64,000 bases of DNA from an uncultured Pelagibacteraceae bacterium (GTDB lineage: Bacteria > Pseudomonadota > Alphaproteobacteria > Pelagibacterales > Pelagibacteraceae), in assembly GCA_902563075.1 (NCBI GenBank), contig CACEWC010000001.1, positions 1 through 64,000 on the forward strand, in the 5' to 3' direction. Shown here one piece after another: positions 29,251 through 39,110 of the stretch. The notes beneath the pieces were generated by a model, which worked only from the letters and a program-made list of their open reading frames with translations, searched no databases and had not been told where the DNA came from. The number at the start of each line of letters is the position of its first letter. Position 1 is the stretch's first letter. A program made the translations under genes and the position numbers.

Positions 29251-31109
29251 TGGCTAAGCACAAAACACATTATGAGGAATGTGATGTATTAGTTGTTGGT
29301 GGTGGAATGGCTGGTACTGGAGCAACATTCGAGGCTAGACATTGGGGAAGAGATTTAAAAATTGTTTGTGTTGAAAAAGCAAATATTGATCGAAGTGGTG
29401 CAGTCGCACAAGGTTTATATGCAATCAATTGTTACATGGGTATGCAATGGGATGAAAATCAACCTGAGGACCATGTTAGATATGCCAGAAACGATTTAAT
29501 GGGAATGGTTAGAGAAGATTTAGGTTATGACATGGCTCGTCATGTAGACTCAACTGTTCACATGTTTGATGAGTGGGGTCTTCCAATGATGAAAAATGAA
29601 AAAACTGGAAGATACTTACGAGAAGGTAAATGGCAAATCATGATACATGGTGAAAGCTATAAGCCAATCGTTGCTGAGGCAGCAAAAAAATCTGCAGATA
29701 AAATTTATAATAGAATAATGGTTACTCATTTATTAATGGATGAAGCTCAAGAAAATAGAATTGGTGGAGCTGTTGGATTTAATATGAGAACAGGAGATTT
29801 TCATGTATTTAGAGCTAAAGCAGTTATTGTTGCTGCAGGCGGTGCATCGCATATTTTTAAACCAAGAGCGGTTGGAGAAGGTATGGGGAGAACTTGGTAT
29901 GCACCATGGAGTAATGGGTCTGCATATGCACTACCTATTGCTGCAGGCGCAAAGATGACTCAAATGGAAAATAGAATTGTATTGTGTAGATTTAAAGATG
30001 GCTATGGACCTGTTGGAGCATATTTTTTACATTTAAAAACATATACACAAAATGCTAATGGCGAAAATTATGAAAAAAAATGGTATGATCAAACTAAAGA
30101 GTTAGTTGGTGAATATATTGATCACCATCCAACTCCTACTTGTTTAAGAAACCACGCATTTATACAAGAAGTTGCTGCCGGTGGCGGACCGATCCATATG
30201 GTTACTAAAGAGGCTTTTCAAGATCCACATTTAGAAACAGTTGGGTGGGAAAACTTTTTAGGGATGACAGTTGGACAAGCTGTTGTTTGGGCATCACAAA
30301 ATATTGATCCAAAGTATACAAATCCTGAATTAACAACATCCGAACCTTACGTTATGGGATCACATGCAACATGTTCAGGAGCATGGGTTAGTGGACCTGA
30401 AGATTTGTCTCCACCAGAATACTTTTGGGGTTATAACAGAATGTTAACAATCGATGGACTATTTGGTGCAGGAGATACAGTGGGTGGAAGTGCACATAAA
30501 TTCTCATCAGGATCTTTTACAGAGGGTAGATTAGCAGCAAAAGCAGCAGTCAAATATATTGAAGATAAAAAAGCTGAAGGAATCAATGTTACAGATCAAC
30601 AATGTGATAATTTTAAAAAAGCTGTCTACAAGCCCTTAGAAACATACACAGTTGCTCAAAACGAGATAACCGGAGGAACAGTCTCACCAAGTTATATTTC
30701 TCCAATACAAGGATTACAAAGACTTCAAAAAATTATGGATGAATACGTTGGGGGTATTACATCAAATTATATGACTAACGGAAATTTACTAAAAAAGGCT
30801 TTAGAACTTTTAACTTGGTTACAAGAGGATTTAGAACAAGTTGGTGCAGAAGATTATCATCAATTGATGAGGGCTTGGGAGTTGAAACATAGAGCTTTGA
30901 CTTCACAATGTGTGACTGAGCATACTTTGTTTAGGGAAGAAACTCGTTGGCCAGGTTATTATTATCGAGGAGATCATATGAAATTGGACGATGAAAATTG
31001 GCATTGTTTGACAGTTTCAAGAAGAGATCCTAAAACTGGAAAATTTACTTTAGAAAAAGTTCCGGTTTATCACATAGTGGATGAAAAAGAGAAAAAGAAG
31101 GCATCATAA
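29250..31109 (+). CDS. aprA: adenylylsulfate (APS) reductase alpha subunit
   Basis: FAD-binding VVGGGMAGTGATFEARHWG, DRSGAVAQGLYAIN, ETRWPGYYYRGD; AprA-specific motifs. Confidence 0.96.
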   Translation: MAKHKTHYEECDVLVVGGGMAGTGATFEARHWGRDLKIVCVEKANIDRSGAVAQGLYAINCYMGMQWDENQPEDHVRYARNDLMGMVREDLGYDMARHVDSTVHMFDEWGLPMMKNEKTGRYLREGKWQIMIHGESYKPIVAEAAKKSADKIYNRIMVTHLLMDEAQENRIGGAVGFNMRTGDFHVFRAKAVIVAAGGASHIFKPRAVGEGMGRTWYAPWSNGSAYALPIAAGAKMTQMENRIVLCRFKDGYGPVGAYFLHLKTYTQNANGENYEKKWYDQTKELVGEYIDHHPTPTCLRNHAFIQEVAAGGGPIHMVTKEAFQDPHLETVGWENFLGMTVGQAVVWASQNIDPKYTNPELTTSEPYVMGSHATCSGAWVSGPEDLSPPEYFWGYNRMLTIDGLFGAGDTVGGSAHKFSSGSFTEGRLAAKAAVKYIEDKKAEGINVTDQQCDNFKKAVYKPLETYTVAQNEITGGTVSPSYISPIQGLQRLQKIMDEYVGGITSNYMTNGNLLKKALELLTWLQEDLEQVGAEDYHQLMRAWELKHRALTSQCVTEHTLFREETRWPGYYYRGDHMKLDDENWHCLTVSRRDPKTGKFTLEKVPVYHIVDEKEKKKAS

Positions 31110-31127
31110 TTTATTTTAAGAACATTT

Positions 31128-31478
31128 ATGGATCTTTTGTCAAAGTCAGATGAAGAGATTTTTAAAATCGGCAAACCTTTTTGGGAAAATTTAGTACGAG
31201 CCTCAAATATGAAGGATTATGGAGGTTTTACCAAAGATTTTTCAACACAGATGCTATTTGGAGCAAATGAAGTTGAGCTAGGTAAACAATGGGCAAACAA
31301 TAAAATTATCACAAATTTAGAGGAAACTTACAAACCCTTTGGAACTTTAAGACGAGGTGAGCACATAACAGTGCTAATCAAACAGACCAACAAGGAAATA
31401 CCTGGAGAGTTTCTAGGAAGATTGGTACTTGGGGTTGAGGATGATGAGATTAAAATTTTTGGAGCAACAATTTACTAA
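31128..31478 (+). CDS. uncharacterised protein in apr operon, 116 aa
   Basis: Intact ORF 18 nt after aprA stop; no family recognised. Confidence 0.65.
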   Translation: MDLLSKSDEEIFKIGKPFWENLVRASNMKDYGGFTKDFSTQMLFGANEVELGKQWANNKIITNLEETYKPFGTLRRGEHITVLIKQTNKEIPGEFLGRLVLGVEDDEIKIFGATIY

Positions 31479-31522
31479 TTATAGTTTGACAATTTTTTTG
31501 CTGGGTGTATTCAGAGACTTAG

Positions 31523-31657
31523 ATGCATCTTTCAAATTTAAAAATTCTAAATATCATAGCTAATAAAAAATCAACTTTTATTAAAACTGGAATTTTTTCA
31601 GCTATAGCTGCATGTTGGGGTGTTATCTTAGTTGGAACTTTTATTACTTTTAAATAA
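31523..31657 (+). CDS. small membrane protein, 44 aa
   Basis: ORF read by eye: MHLSNLKILNIIANKKSTFIKTGIFSAIAACWGVILVGTFITFK; one TM helix. Confidence 0.4.
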   Translation: MHLSNLKILNIIANKKSTFIKTGIFSAIAACWGVILVGTFITFK

Positions 31658-31679
31658 GTAATATTTTAAGTTTTTATAT

Positions 31680-32777
31680 TTGATGGACGTATTTTTACCT
31701 ATAGCTCAAGTCTTTATTAATCCAGTAGAAATACTTTTAATAAGTGCGATTGTTGGTGTTCTATCAGGTTTGTTTGGAGTAGGAGGTGGATTTTTAATGA
31801 CACCTTTTTTAATCTTTATGGGTGTTCCCCCAGCTTATGCAGTAGCAAATGAGGCCAACAATATCCTAGCAACTTCTGTATCTGGATCTACCACTCATTG
31901 GTTAAAAAATACTTTAGATTATAAAATGGGATTAATGATCGTAATTGGTGGAACAATAGGAACTGTATTAGGTATTTTTACTTTCACTTATTTTAAAGAT
32001 ATTGGAAAAATAGATACAGTAATTTCTTTAGCCTATATGTACATTCTTGCAATAATTGGGACTCTGATGTTGGTGGAAAGTTTGGGTGAAATTGATAAAG
32101 CCAAAAAAAATATAGTAGAGAAGAAAAAATTACATGTACATTATTGGATCCATGGACTTCCTTTTAGGATGAGATTTCCTAAATCCAAATTATATGAAAG
32201 TATATTTACACCTATCGTAATTGGATTAATCGTTGGTTTTATTGCGGCTATCATGGGTATTGGTGGTGCATTCATTTTAGTGCCCGCAATGATTTATATT
32301 ATTAAGATGCCGACAAAATTAGTGCCTGGAACCTCATTGTTTGTGACCATTTTTGTAAGTGTGATAGTTACATTTCTTCATTCAATTAATTATGGGTCAA
32401 TTGATTTAATGTTAGTTTTAATGTTAGTCGTGGGGTCAATAGTAGGAGTTCAAGTAGGCCAGAAGCTTGGGGAGCAGATTGACAGCTCTGGATTAAAAGC
32501 TTTGTTAGCAATTTTATTATTAATAGTTGGGATTGTAATAGCTTACGATACTTTTTTTGCTGAGGAGATTAAGAACGGAGTCACATCTGTAACTTCACCA
32601 GATTTAAATTTCTTCTCAAAATTTATTAAGGAGTTTTCAGAAGATATGCCATTCTTCTATGGATTATTTTCAATCTTATTTGCTGTTATTTTAGGAATAG
32701 GAGCTGCATTTATTAGAAGATCGATTTCAAAATTTAGAGAAAAATATTTTAAAAAGACAGTTAAACAATCTAAATAA
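31680..32777 (+). CDS. TauE/SafE family sulfite exporter-like permease
   Basis: GVLSGLFGVGGGFLMTPFLIFMGVPPAYAVANE repeat, second GFIAAIMGIGGAFILVPAMIYII repeat. Confidence 0.92.
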   Translation: MMDVFLPIAQVFINPVEILLISAIVGVLSGLFGVGGGFLMTPFLIFMGVPPAYAVANEANNILATSVSGSTTHWLKNTLDYKMGLMIVIGGTIGTVLGIFTFTYFKDIGKIDTVISLAYMYILAIIGTLMLVESLGEIDKAKKNIVEKKKLHVHYWIHGLPFRMRFPKSKLYESIFTPIVIGLIVGFIAAIMGIGGAFILVPAMIYIIKMPTKLVPGTSLFVTIFVSVIVTFLHSINYGSIDLMLVLMLVVGSIVGVQVGQKLGEQIDSSGLKALLAILLLIVGIVIAYDTFFAEEIKNGVTSVTSPDLNFFSKFIKEFSEDMPFFYGLFSILFAVILGIGAAFIRRSISKFREKYFKKTVKQSK

Positions 32778-33837
32778 AAAATTTTACATAGATCTCAATT
32801 GTTAAAATACTCACAATTCCTACAGTCAACATTGATGTAAATCCAACAACAAAAGGTTTATAACCCATATTTCTAATATCTTTTAAATTTGTAGATAAGC
32901 CTATAGCTGCCATAGCCATAGTCAAAAAAATTTTAGAAGAGGCTTTAATTGTATTTATGAAATCGATCCAATTATTATTAGTTGAAAAAACTTCATCACC
33001 TACATTTCTTAAAATTATCATCCCAACAAAACCCAAAACAAAATATGGAAATATACTTAAAATAGAGTAACCCCTCTCTTTTGTTTGACCTCTATTATAA
33101 AGAAAAGCAAAAAGAGGAATCATAACAATTAAAAAAGTATTTCTTATAAGCTTTGTAACTGTTGCAATATTTAAAGTCTCAGGACTATTAAACTGTTGTT
33201 CGTATATTAATCCTGCTGCGGCTACCTGTGAGGTTTCATGTATGGCAGTTCCTAAAAAGAGACCTGCAAATAATGAGTTTCCTTCAAAATAAAAATTTGC
33301 AAAGTAGGGGTATAACAACATCGATAGTATTCCGAATAAAGTAATGTTAGCAATTGCATAAGAAATTTCACTTTTATTAGCTTTTATTACCGGTGCGGTT
33401 GCCATGATCGCTGTAGTGCCACAAACAGTGCTACCAATTGATATTAAGTAGGCCATCCTTGTTGGTATTTGCAGCTTTTTAATTATGAGCTTTATTACTA
33501 TTAAAACACTAACTATACAAATTACTATTAATGGAATTGCTACTTTTCCAAATTCTAAAAATTCAAAAGGTTTTAATTGTATTCCTAGGCAGATAATTCC
33601 AAGTTTTAAAATATAATCTCTACTAAAATCTAATCCTTTTTGAAAACTTTCTCGAATTTTAAAAAAATTTCCAAAAAAAATTCCTAGTAGAATAGCTATC
33701 ATCGCTGTAGAGATTGGGCTTTTGCTATATCCTAAAAGTTCAATACCAATAATATTATTAAAACCTTGAGAAAGAGAATAAAGAATAAATGCAAGTATTA
33801 TACCTGGTATTAACACCAAGTAATCTTTTAAGACCAT
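32770..33837 (-). CDS. YeiH family (UPF0324) putative sulfate/sulfite exporter
   Basis: ISTAMIAILLGIFFGN, ISIGSTVCGTTAIMATAPVIKA, LFLGTAIHETSQVAAAG. Confidence 0.9.
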   Translation of the reverse strand: MVLKDYLVLIPGIILAFILYSLSQGFNNIIGIELLGYSKSPISTAMIAILLGIFFGNFFKIRESFQKGLDFSRDYILKLGIICLGIQLKPFEFLEFGKVAIPLIVICIVSVLIVIKLIIKKLQIPTRMAYLISIGSTVCGTTAIMATAPVIKANKSEISYAIANITLFGILSMLLYPYFANFYFEGNSLFAGLFLGTAIHETSQVAAAGLIYEQQFNSPETLNIATVTKLIRNTFLIVMIPLFAFLYNRGQTKERGYSILSIFPYFVLGFVGMIILRNVGDEVFSTNNNWIDFINTIKASSKIFLTMAMAAIGLSTNLKDIRNMGYKPFVVGFTSMLTVGIVSILTIEIYVKFFI

Positions 33838-33851
33838 TTTTTATAAAGTGA

Positions 33852-35021
33852 TTATGCGCTTCTATAAAGTTTAGTCATAACAAATTCCTTATGACCCAAA
33901 GCTTCTGCACAAGTTAATCTTCCATTAGCAACTCTAAGAGTTGTCTCAATAAGTTTATCTCCCGCCTCTGATAAATTCATTTCTCTTGAAAGAATTTTTG
34001 ATACATCGCAATCTATGTGTTCACCCATACTTTTAACAGTCAGTGGATTAGCAGTTAATTTAACGACTGGCTCAATTGGATTTCCAACAATATTACCTTG
34101 CCCAGTTGGAAACAGATGAATATTAAATCCTGCTGCTGCTTGTAGTGTTACACACTCTGCTGCTGCTGAAGAAGTATCCATAAAGTATAATCCTTTACCT
34201 TTTTTTGGTTCTTCTGCTGGCTCTAAAACATCTATAAATTTACAATCACCAATTTTTTGAAAATTTCCAAATGCTTTTTCTTCAATAGTTGTCAAGCCTC
34301 CAGCAATGTTTCCAGCAGTTGGTTGACTTTCCGACAAATCATCCGTTGCTTCTTTTAAAATAAAATCATTATATGCGCTCCAAGTTTTCATAAATTTATC
34401 TGAGGCTTCTTTTGTTGCACCTCTAGTTGCACAAACTTTTTCTGCACCAGTTAGTTCTGAAGTTTCACCAAAACATAGATGAACACCAAGTGGTTCAAGT
34501 TTGTCCATTAAATTTCCAACTGTAGGATTTGATGCAAGACCTGATGTGGTATCTGACTCCCCACATTTTACTGAAATCCATAAATCACTTATTGGACATT
34601 CCTCTCTTTGTTTTTCTGAAGCCCACATGACAAACTCTTGTGCTGTTTTGGAGGCTTTCATAACTGTTCCAATATCACCTGTTCGTTCAATGTGAAAACC
34701 TTCCACAGGTTTTCCAGTTTTTGCTATTCCATCTACAATTCTTTTTGTCCACTTTGGCTCAATACCAATTACAATCACAGCGGCAACATTTGGATTGCTT
34801 CCTGTACCTATCATTGTTCTAAAGTGTAATTCTAAATCTGCTCCAAACTGTAATCGTCCATATGAATGAGGTAATGCGATAGTTCCTTTTATATTATTTG
34901 CGACTGCTTCCGCGCAAGCATTTGAAATATCATCTACTGGTAAAATAATTACGTGATTTCTAGTTCCCGCTCTTCCATTTTCTCTTTTGTAACCTAAAAA
35001 ACTTTTTGGAATTTCCATCAA
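33852..35021 (-). CDS. suyB: (2R)-sulfolactate sulfo-lyase large subunit (UxaA/altronate dehydratase family)
   Basis: [59 protein letters not shown]; adjacent suyA and xsc. Confidence 0.85.
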   Translation of the reverse strand: MMEIPKSFLGYKRENGRAGTRNHVIILPVDDISNACAEAVANNIKGTIALPHSYGRLQFGADLELHFRTMIGTGSNPNVAAVIVIGIEPKWTKRIVDGIAKTGKPVEGFHIERTGDIGTVMKASKTAQEFVMWASEKQREECPISDLWISVKCGESDTTSGLASNPTVGNLMDKLEPLGVHLCFGETSELTGAEKVCATRGATKEASDKFMKTWSAYNDFILKEATDDLSESQPTAGNIAGGLTTIEEKAFGNFQKIGDCKFIDVLEPAEEPKKGKGLYFMDTSSAAAECVTLQAAAGFNIHLFPTGQGNIVGNPIEPVVKLTANPLTVKSMGEHIDCDVSKILSREMNLSEAGDKLIETTLRVANGRLTCAEALGHKEFVMTKLYRSA

Positions 35022-35022
35022 T

Positions 35023-35307
35023 TTACCACTTTTTTGTTTTTACGTTATGAACATGCACATGTTCACCTTTTTTTATGGATTTAACAACTTTTCCTATGTC
35101 GTGACCATATTTTAAAATTGTGTCTCCTTCTTTTAAGTCTGTCATAGCAATTTTATGACCCAATGGTATTTCATCCATTGATTGAATATCTGTTGAGCTA
35201 TCATCCTCCATAATCCAGCATTTACAGTCTTGTTTTGGTGTTATTTTTTCGATTACTACAACCCCTACATTATCCTTTTTATCGTGAATTATGATGTCAG
35301 TAGCCAT
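35023..35307 (-). CDS. suyA: (2R)-sulfolactate sulfo-lyase small subunit (SAF domain)
   Basis: SuyA-like: [40 protein letters not shown]. Confidence 0.85.
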   Translation of the reverse strand: MATDIIIHDKKDNVGVVVIEKITPKQDCKCWIMEDDSSTDIQSMDEIPLGHKIAMTDLKEGDTILKYGHDIGKVVKSIKKGEHVHVHNVKTKKW

Positions 35308-35424
35308 TATATCGTGTCGATTTGTTTGTTTGAATTTTCAAAAATCTTATATATTAATCGCGACAATTAAGAAATAGTTTTATAAAAAAATTATTACACT
35401 TGCTAGATTAGAAAGGTTCTATTA

Positions 35425-37209
35425 ATGACGAAAATGACAACAGAGGAAGCTTTTGTAAAAGTTTTACAAATGCACGGCATCGAGCATGCTTTTGGAATAA
35501 TAGGTTCAGCATTCATGCCTATCTCTGATATTTTTCCTGATGCAGGTATTACTTTTTGGGACGTAGCTCATGAAACAAATGGTGGACTAATCGCTGATGG
35601 TTATACAAGATCTACAGGTAAAATGTCTATGGTCATTGCACAAAACGGGCCAGGTATCACTGGATTAGTAACCCCAATTAAAACTGCTTACTGGAACCAT
35701 ACACCATTATTATTAGTTACACCTCAGGCAGCAAATAAGACTATGGGTCAAGGAGGTTTTCAAGAAGTAGAGCAAATGAATTTATTTAAAGATATGGTTT
35801 GTTACCAAGAAGAGGTTAGAGACCCATCAAGAATGGCTGAAGTTTTAAATAGAGTAATTGAAAAAGCAATAAGAGGCTCAGCGCCGGCGCAAATTAATGT
35901 TCCAAGAGATTATTGGACGCAAGTTATCGATATTGAATTACCACCAATAGTAAGATTAGAAAGACAAGGTGGAGGAGCAGAGGCTATAGATAAAGCTGCA
36001 AAACTTTTATCAAATGCAAAGTTTCCAGTTATTTTATCTGGTGCAGGAGTTGTAATTGGTGGTGCCATTGAAGAGACAAAAAAACTTGCAGAAAAATTAG
36101 ACTCTCCAGTTTGTTCTGGTTATCAGCACAATGATAGTTTTCCAGGAAGTCATCCTTTGGCTGTAGGACCTTTAGGATATAATGGGTCAAAAGCTGCTAT
36201 GGAATTAATTTCAAAAGCAGATGTTGTTTTGGCTTTAGGAACTAGACTAAATCCATTTTCGACACTTCCAGGGTATGGCATAGATTATTGGCCTAAGAAA
36301 GCTAGCATAATCCAAGTTGATATCAATCCTGATAGAATTGGTTTAACTAAAAAAGTTACTGTTGGAATAAGCGGAGATGCAAAATTAGTTGCGCAACAAA
36401 TATTTAATAAATTATCATCTAATGCAGGTGATACGGATAGACAAAAAAGAAAAGACTTAATTCATCAAACAAAATCTGCATGGTTACAAAAATTATCTAG
36501 TCTAGATCATGAAGATGATGATGAAGGAACAGTTTGGAACAAAGAAGCAAGAGAGAGAGATAAAGATAGAATGTCACCAAGACAAGCTTGGAGAGCAATT
36601 CAAGCTGGAATGCCTGAAGATGTAATTATCTCAAGTGATATTGGAAATAATTGTGCAATAGGAAATGCTTACCCAACTTTTGAAAAACCAAGAAAATATT
36701 TAGCACCAGGTTTGTTTGGTCCTTGTGGTTATGGCTTTCCATCAATACTTGGAGCAAAGATTGGATGTCCCGATACACCTGTTATTGGTTTTGCGGGAGA
36801 TGGAGCTTTTGGAATTAGTATGAATGAGATGAGTTCATGTGCTCGTGAGGAGTGGCCAGCAATTACAATGGTTATTTTTAGAAATTATCAATGGGGTGCA
36901 GAAAAAAGAAATACAACTCTTTGGTTTGATAATAATTTCGTCGGAACTGAATTGGATCCTGAGTTAAGTTATGCAAAGGTAGCTGATGCTTGTGGTTTAA
37001 AAGGAGTAACAGTTAAATCAATGGAGGAAACAACTGCCGCAATCAAAAAATCTTGTGAGGATCAAAAGAAAGGTATTACTACATTTATAGAAGTAATTTT
37101 AAACCAAGAACTTGGTGAACCATTTAGAAGAGATGCAATGAAAAAGCCTGTAAGAGTGGCTGGTATTAAAAAAGAGGATATGAAAAAGCAACCTTCTTTG
37201 AATTCTTAA
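35425..37209 (+). CDS. xsc: sulfoacetaldehyde acetyltransferase (ThDP enzyme)
   Basis: ThDP family; Xsc-typical MTTEEAFVKVLQMHGIEHAFGIIGSAFMPISDIFPDAGITFWDVAHE and C-terminal EPFRRDAMKKPVR. Confidence 0.94.
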   Translation: MTKMTTEEAFVKVLQMHGIEHAFGIIGSAFMPISDIFPDAGITFWDVAHETNGGLIADGYTRSTGKMSMVIAQNGPGITGLVTPIKTAYWNHTPLLLVTPQAANKTMGQGGFQEVEQMNLFKDMVCYQEEVRDPSRMAEVLNRVIEKAIRGSAPAQINVPRDYWTQVIDIELPPIVRLERQGGGAEAIDKAAKLLSNAKFPVILSGAGVVIGGAIEETKKLAEKLDSPVCSGYQHNDSFPGSHPLAVGPLGYNGSKAAMELISKADVVLALGTRLNPFSTLPGYGIDYWPKKASIIQVDINPDRIGLTKKVTVGISGDAKLVAQQIFNKLSSNAGDTDRQKRKDLIHQTKSAWLQKLSSLDHEDDDEGTVWNKEARERDKDRMSPRQAWRAIQAGMPEDVIISSDIGNNCAIGNAYPTFEKPRKYLAPGLFGPCGYGFPSILGAKIGCPDTPVIGFAGDGAFGISMNEMSSCAREEWPAITMVIFRNYQWGAEKRNTTLWFDNNFVGTELDPELSYAKVADACGLKGVTVKSMEETTAAIKKSCEDQKKGITTFIEVILNQELGEPFRRDAMKKPVRVAGIKKEDMKKQPSLNS

Positions 37210-37328
37210 TGTAAATCCATAGGCCAGTTATCTTTACCATTATATCGATCTAGCTCTTTTTTTGTTATTGGCCTGAACAAAACCCATGCAATAACAATTA
37301 CTAAAGATAATAATATTAACGTTTTCAC
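37206..37328 (-). CDS. possible small membrane protein, 40 aa
   Basis: GTG-start ORF read by eye: MKTLILLSLVIVIAWVLFRPITKKELDRYNGKDNWPMDLH; overlaps xsc stop by 4 nt. Confidence 0.35.
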   Translation of the reverse strand: MKTLILLSLVIVIAWVLFRPITKKELDRYNGKDNWPMDLH

Positions 37329-37330
37329 TT

Positions 37331-38101
37331 TTATCTTATTATTGTTTTAACAGAACCGAGCTTATCGATTTTACCTTGATAAAGACCTTTACCTATTGGA
37401 ACAACTCCTACAGTTGAACCAGTAAATACATAAAAATTTTTATTCAGATTAACTTTATCTTTTTTTAATTTGGTTAAGACAAACCTTAATGAGTTTAATG
37501 GATTAATAAAAACTGCACTAGTATTACCATTAATATTCTGTTTTGTATTTTTGTTCGAAATATTTGTTTTCAAATTTCCAATGTTAATTTTTCTATATTT
37601 TTTCTTTTGGCCGATCAAAAATTTTACATTAGCCCCAAAATCACTACATAAATCTCCAAACGAAGTTATTCCTTTTTTTCTTTGTCTATAACCAACGATC
37701 TCTATACAAGGAGCCATATGAGAAATAAATTTTGAAATATTCCTCATCGTAATTGCACCTTTTGAATTAAAAAAAGATCTTTTAATCAGATAGCAAACCT
37801 CTAACTCAATGCCGAAAGTTGTCTTACTTATCTTGACACTTTTACCACTTTTTAAAAAGTTATTTTTATAAACTGATGCATAAAATGGCTCTTTTTCCTT
37901 TAACTTTTTCATTACTGGAATTCCAGTTCCTCCAGCTTTGTAACCAATTATAGGTTTTTTAACTTTACTCTCACAAAGCATTCTAAATTTGTTTGCTTCA
38001 GTCAGTTTTTTTGTAAATCTTCTAGGTAATGGTGCGATAATTTTATTTTTAAGAAAAGCTTTTACTAATTTATTTGAAGTTCTGTCTATTAATGTGCTCA
38101 T
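37331..38101 (-). CDS. 2-keto-4-pentenoate hydratase/MhpD-like
   Basis: IIGYKAGGTGIPVMKKL, FGIELEVCYLIK, APCIEIVGYR; FAH-superfamily pattern. Confidence 0.75.
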   Translation of the reverse strand: MSTLIDRTSNKLVKAFLKNKIIAPLPRRFTKKLTEANKFRMLCESKVKKPIIGYKAGGTGIPVMKKLKEKEPFYASVYKNNFLKSGKSVKISKTTFGIELEVCYLIKRSFFNSKGAITMRNISKFISHMAPCIEIVGYRQRKKGITSFGDLCSDFGANVKFLIGQKKKYRKINIGNLKTNISNKNTKQNINGNTSAVFINPLNSLRFVLTKLKKDKVNLNKNFYVFTGSTVGVVPIGKGLYQGKIDKLGSVKTIIR

Positions 38102-38142
38102 ATTTTTGAATTATTTTTTTTATTTAATTAATAAACTATATT

Positions 38143-38292
38143 TTATGATCCAAAGTTTATCAAACTAAAACCAGCAATAAAAAAGACTATCAACCAAACT
38201 AAACCTTTTATTAAAAAAAAAGTAAATCCTCCAACTAGAATATATTTACCCCATTTACTCTTTGATAAAAAATTTTTAAGCCTAGTTATCAT
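38143..38292 (-). CDS. small membrane protein, 49 aa
   Basis: ORF read by eye: MITRLKNFLSKSKWGKYILVGGFTFFLIKGLVWLIVFFIAGFSLINFGS. Confidence 0.5.
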   Translation of the reverse strand: MITRLKNFLSKSKWGKYILVGGFTFFLIKGLVWLIVFFIAGFSLINFGS

Positions 38293-38306
38293 TTAGATAA
38301 ATTTTG

Positions 38307-39110
38307 CTAATTCAATAAAGACATTGGATCAAGTCTAGTTTGAAACCAATTTACCCTAAAATCTAGGTGCGGGCCTGTAGATCTTCCTGTAGACCCAACC
38401 GTGCCTATGATATCTCCTTGATTAATTTGATCACCAACAGATACCATCACATTTTCTAGATGAGAATAAATTGTTGAAATCCCGTGTCCATGATCCATTA
38501 TAATTGTACCACCAGTATAATAGAGATCATCCTCGGCCATTGTCACAACTCCAGATGCTGATGATTTAATCATAGTTCCTTTTTTTGCTGCTATATCAAT
38601 TCCATAGTGAGGCCACTTTGGTTTACCATTTAAAATTCTCTGGCTTCCGTAAACACCACTAATAATTCCCTTTACAGGCATAATAAATTGGTTTTTAAAA
38701 AAAGGTAAATCAGAATTGATTGCTCTAGCTTTTCCAATTCTGTTGTTTTCTTCTTTTATTCTTTTGTAAACTGACTCAGGTGGTGTAACTTTACTTTCTT
38801 CTAAGCCATCTATTCTCTGAATGTTGTATTTTCTTTTAAGAACTTTTTTAATTATTTTTTCACTCTTTCCGTTTGTTATTTTAGTAATAATTAAATCAAA
38901 TTTTCTATCTCTATCAATACCAAAAGCAAAATAACCATCTTCAGAAACTTTCACTTCTTTTTTGTCTATAATTATTTTAGAAGAGGGATCAGTTATTCCT
39001 ATGATATAATGACCCTGTAAAAATTTTCCTTTAAACTCGATAGCATTTAAATGAGTTGATATAAAAAAAATTATTAAAAAAAAAATTTTTGGTATTATTT
39101 TGCAGTCCAT
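38307..39110 (-). CDS. M23 family metallopeptidase (secreted)
   Basis: Signal peptide; HYGIDIAAKKGTMIKSSASGVV and GHGISTIYSHL, GRSTGPHLDFRV motifs. Confidence 0.93.
   Translation of the reverse strand: MDCKIIPKIFFLIIFFISTHLNAIEFKGKFLQGHYIIGITDPSSKIIIDKKEVKVSEDGYFAFGIDRDRKFDLIITKITNGKSEKIIKKVLKRKYNIQRIDGLEESKVTPPESVYKRIKEENNRIGKARAINSDLPFFKNQFIMPVKGIISGVYGSQRILNGKPKWPHYGIDIAAKKGTMIKSSASGVVTMAEDDLYYTGGTIIMDHGHGISTIYSHLENVMVSVGDQINQGDIIGTVGSTGRSTGPHLDFRVNWFQTRLDPMSLLN

Noticed and set aside
34501-34829. Two plus-strand ORFs opposite suyB
   Set aside because: Antisense to a conserved enzyme; no family resemblance
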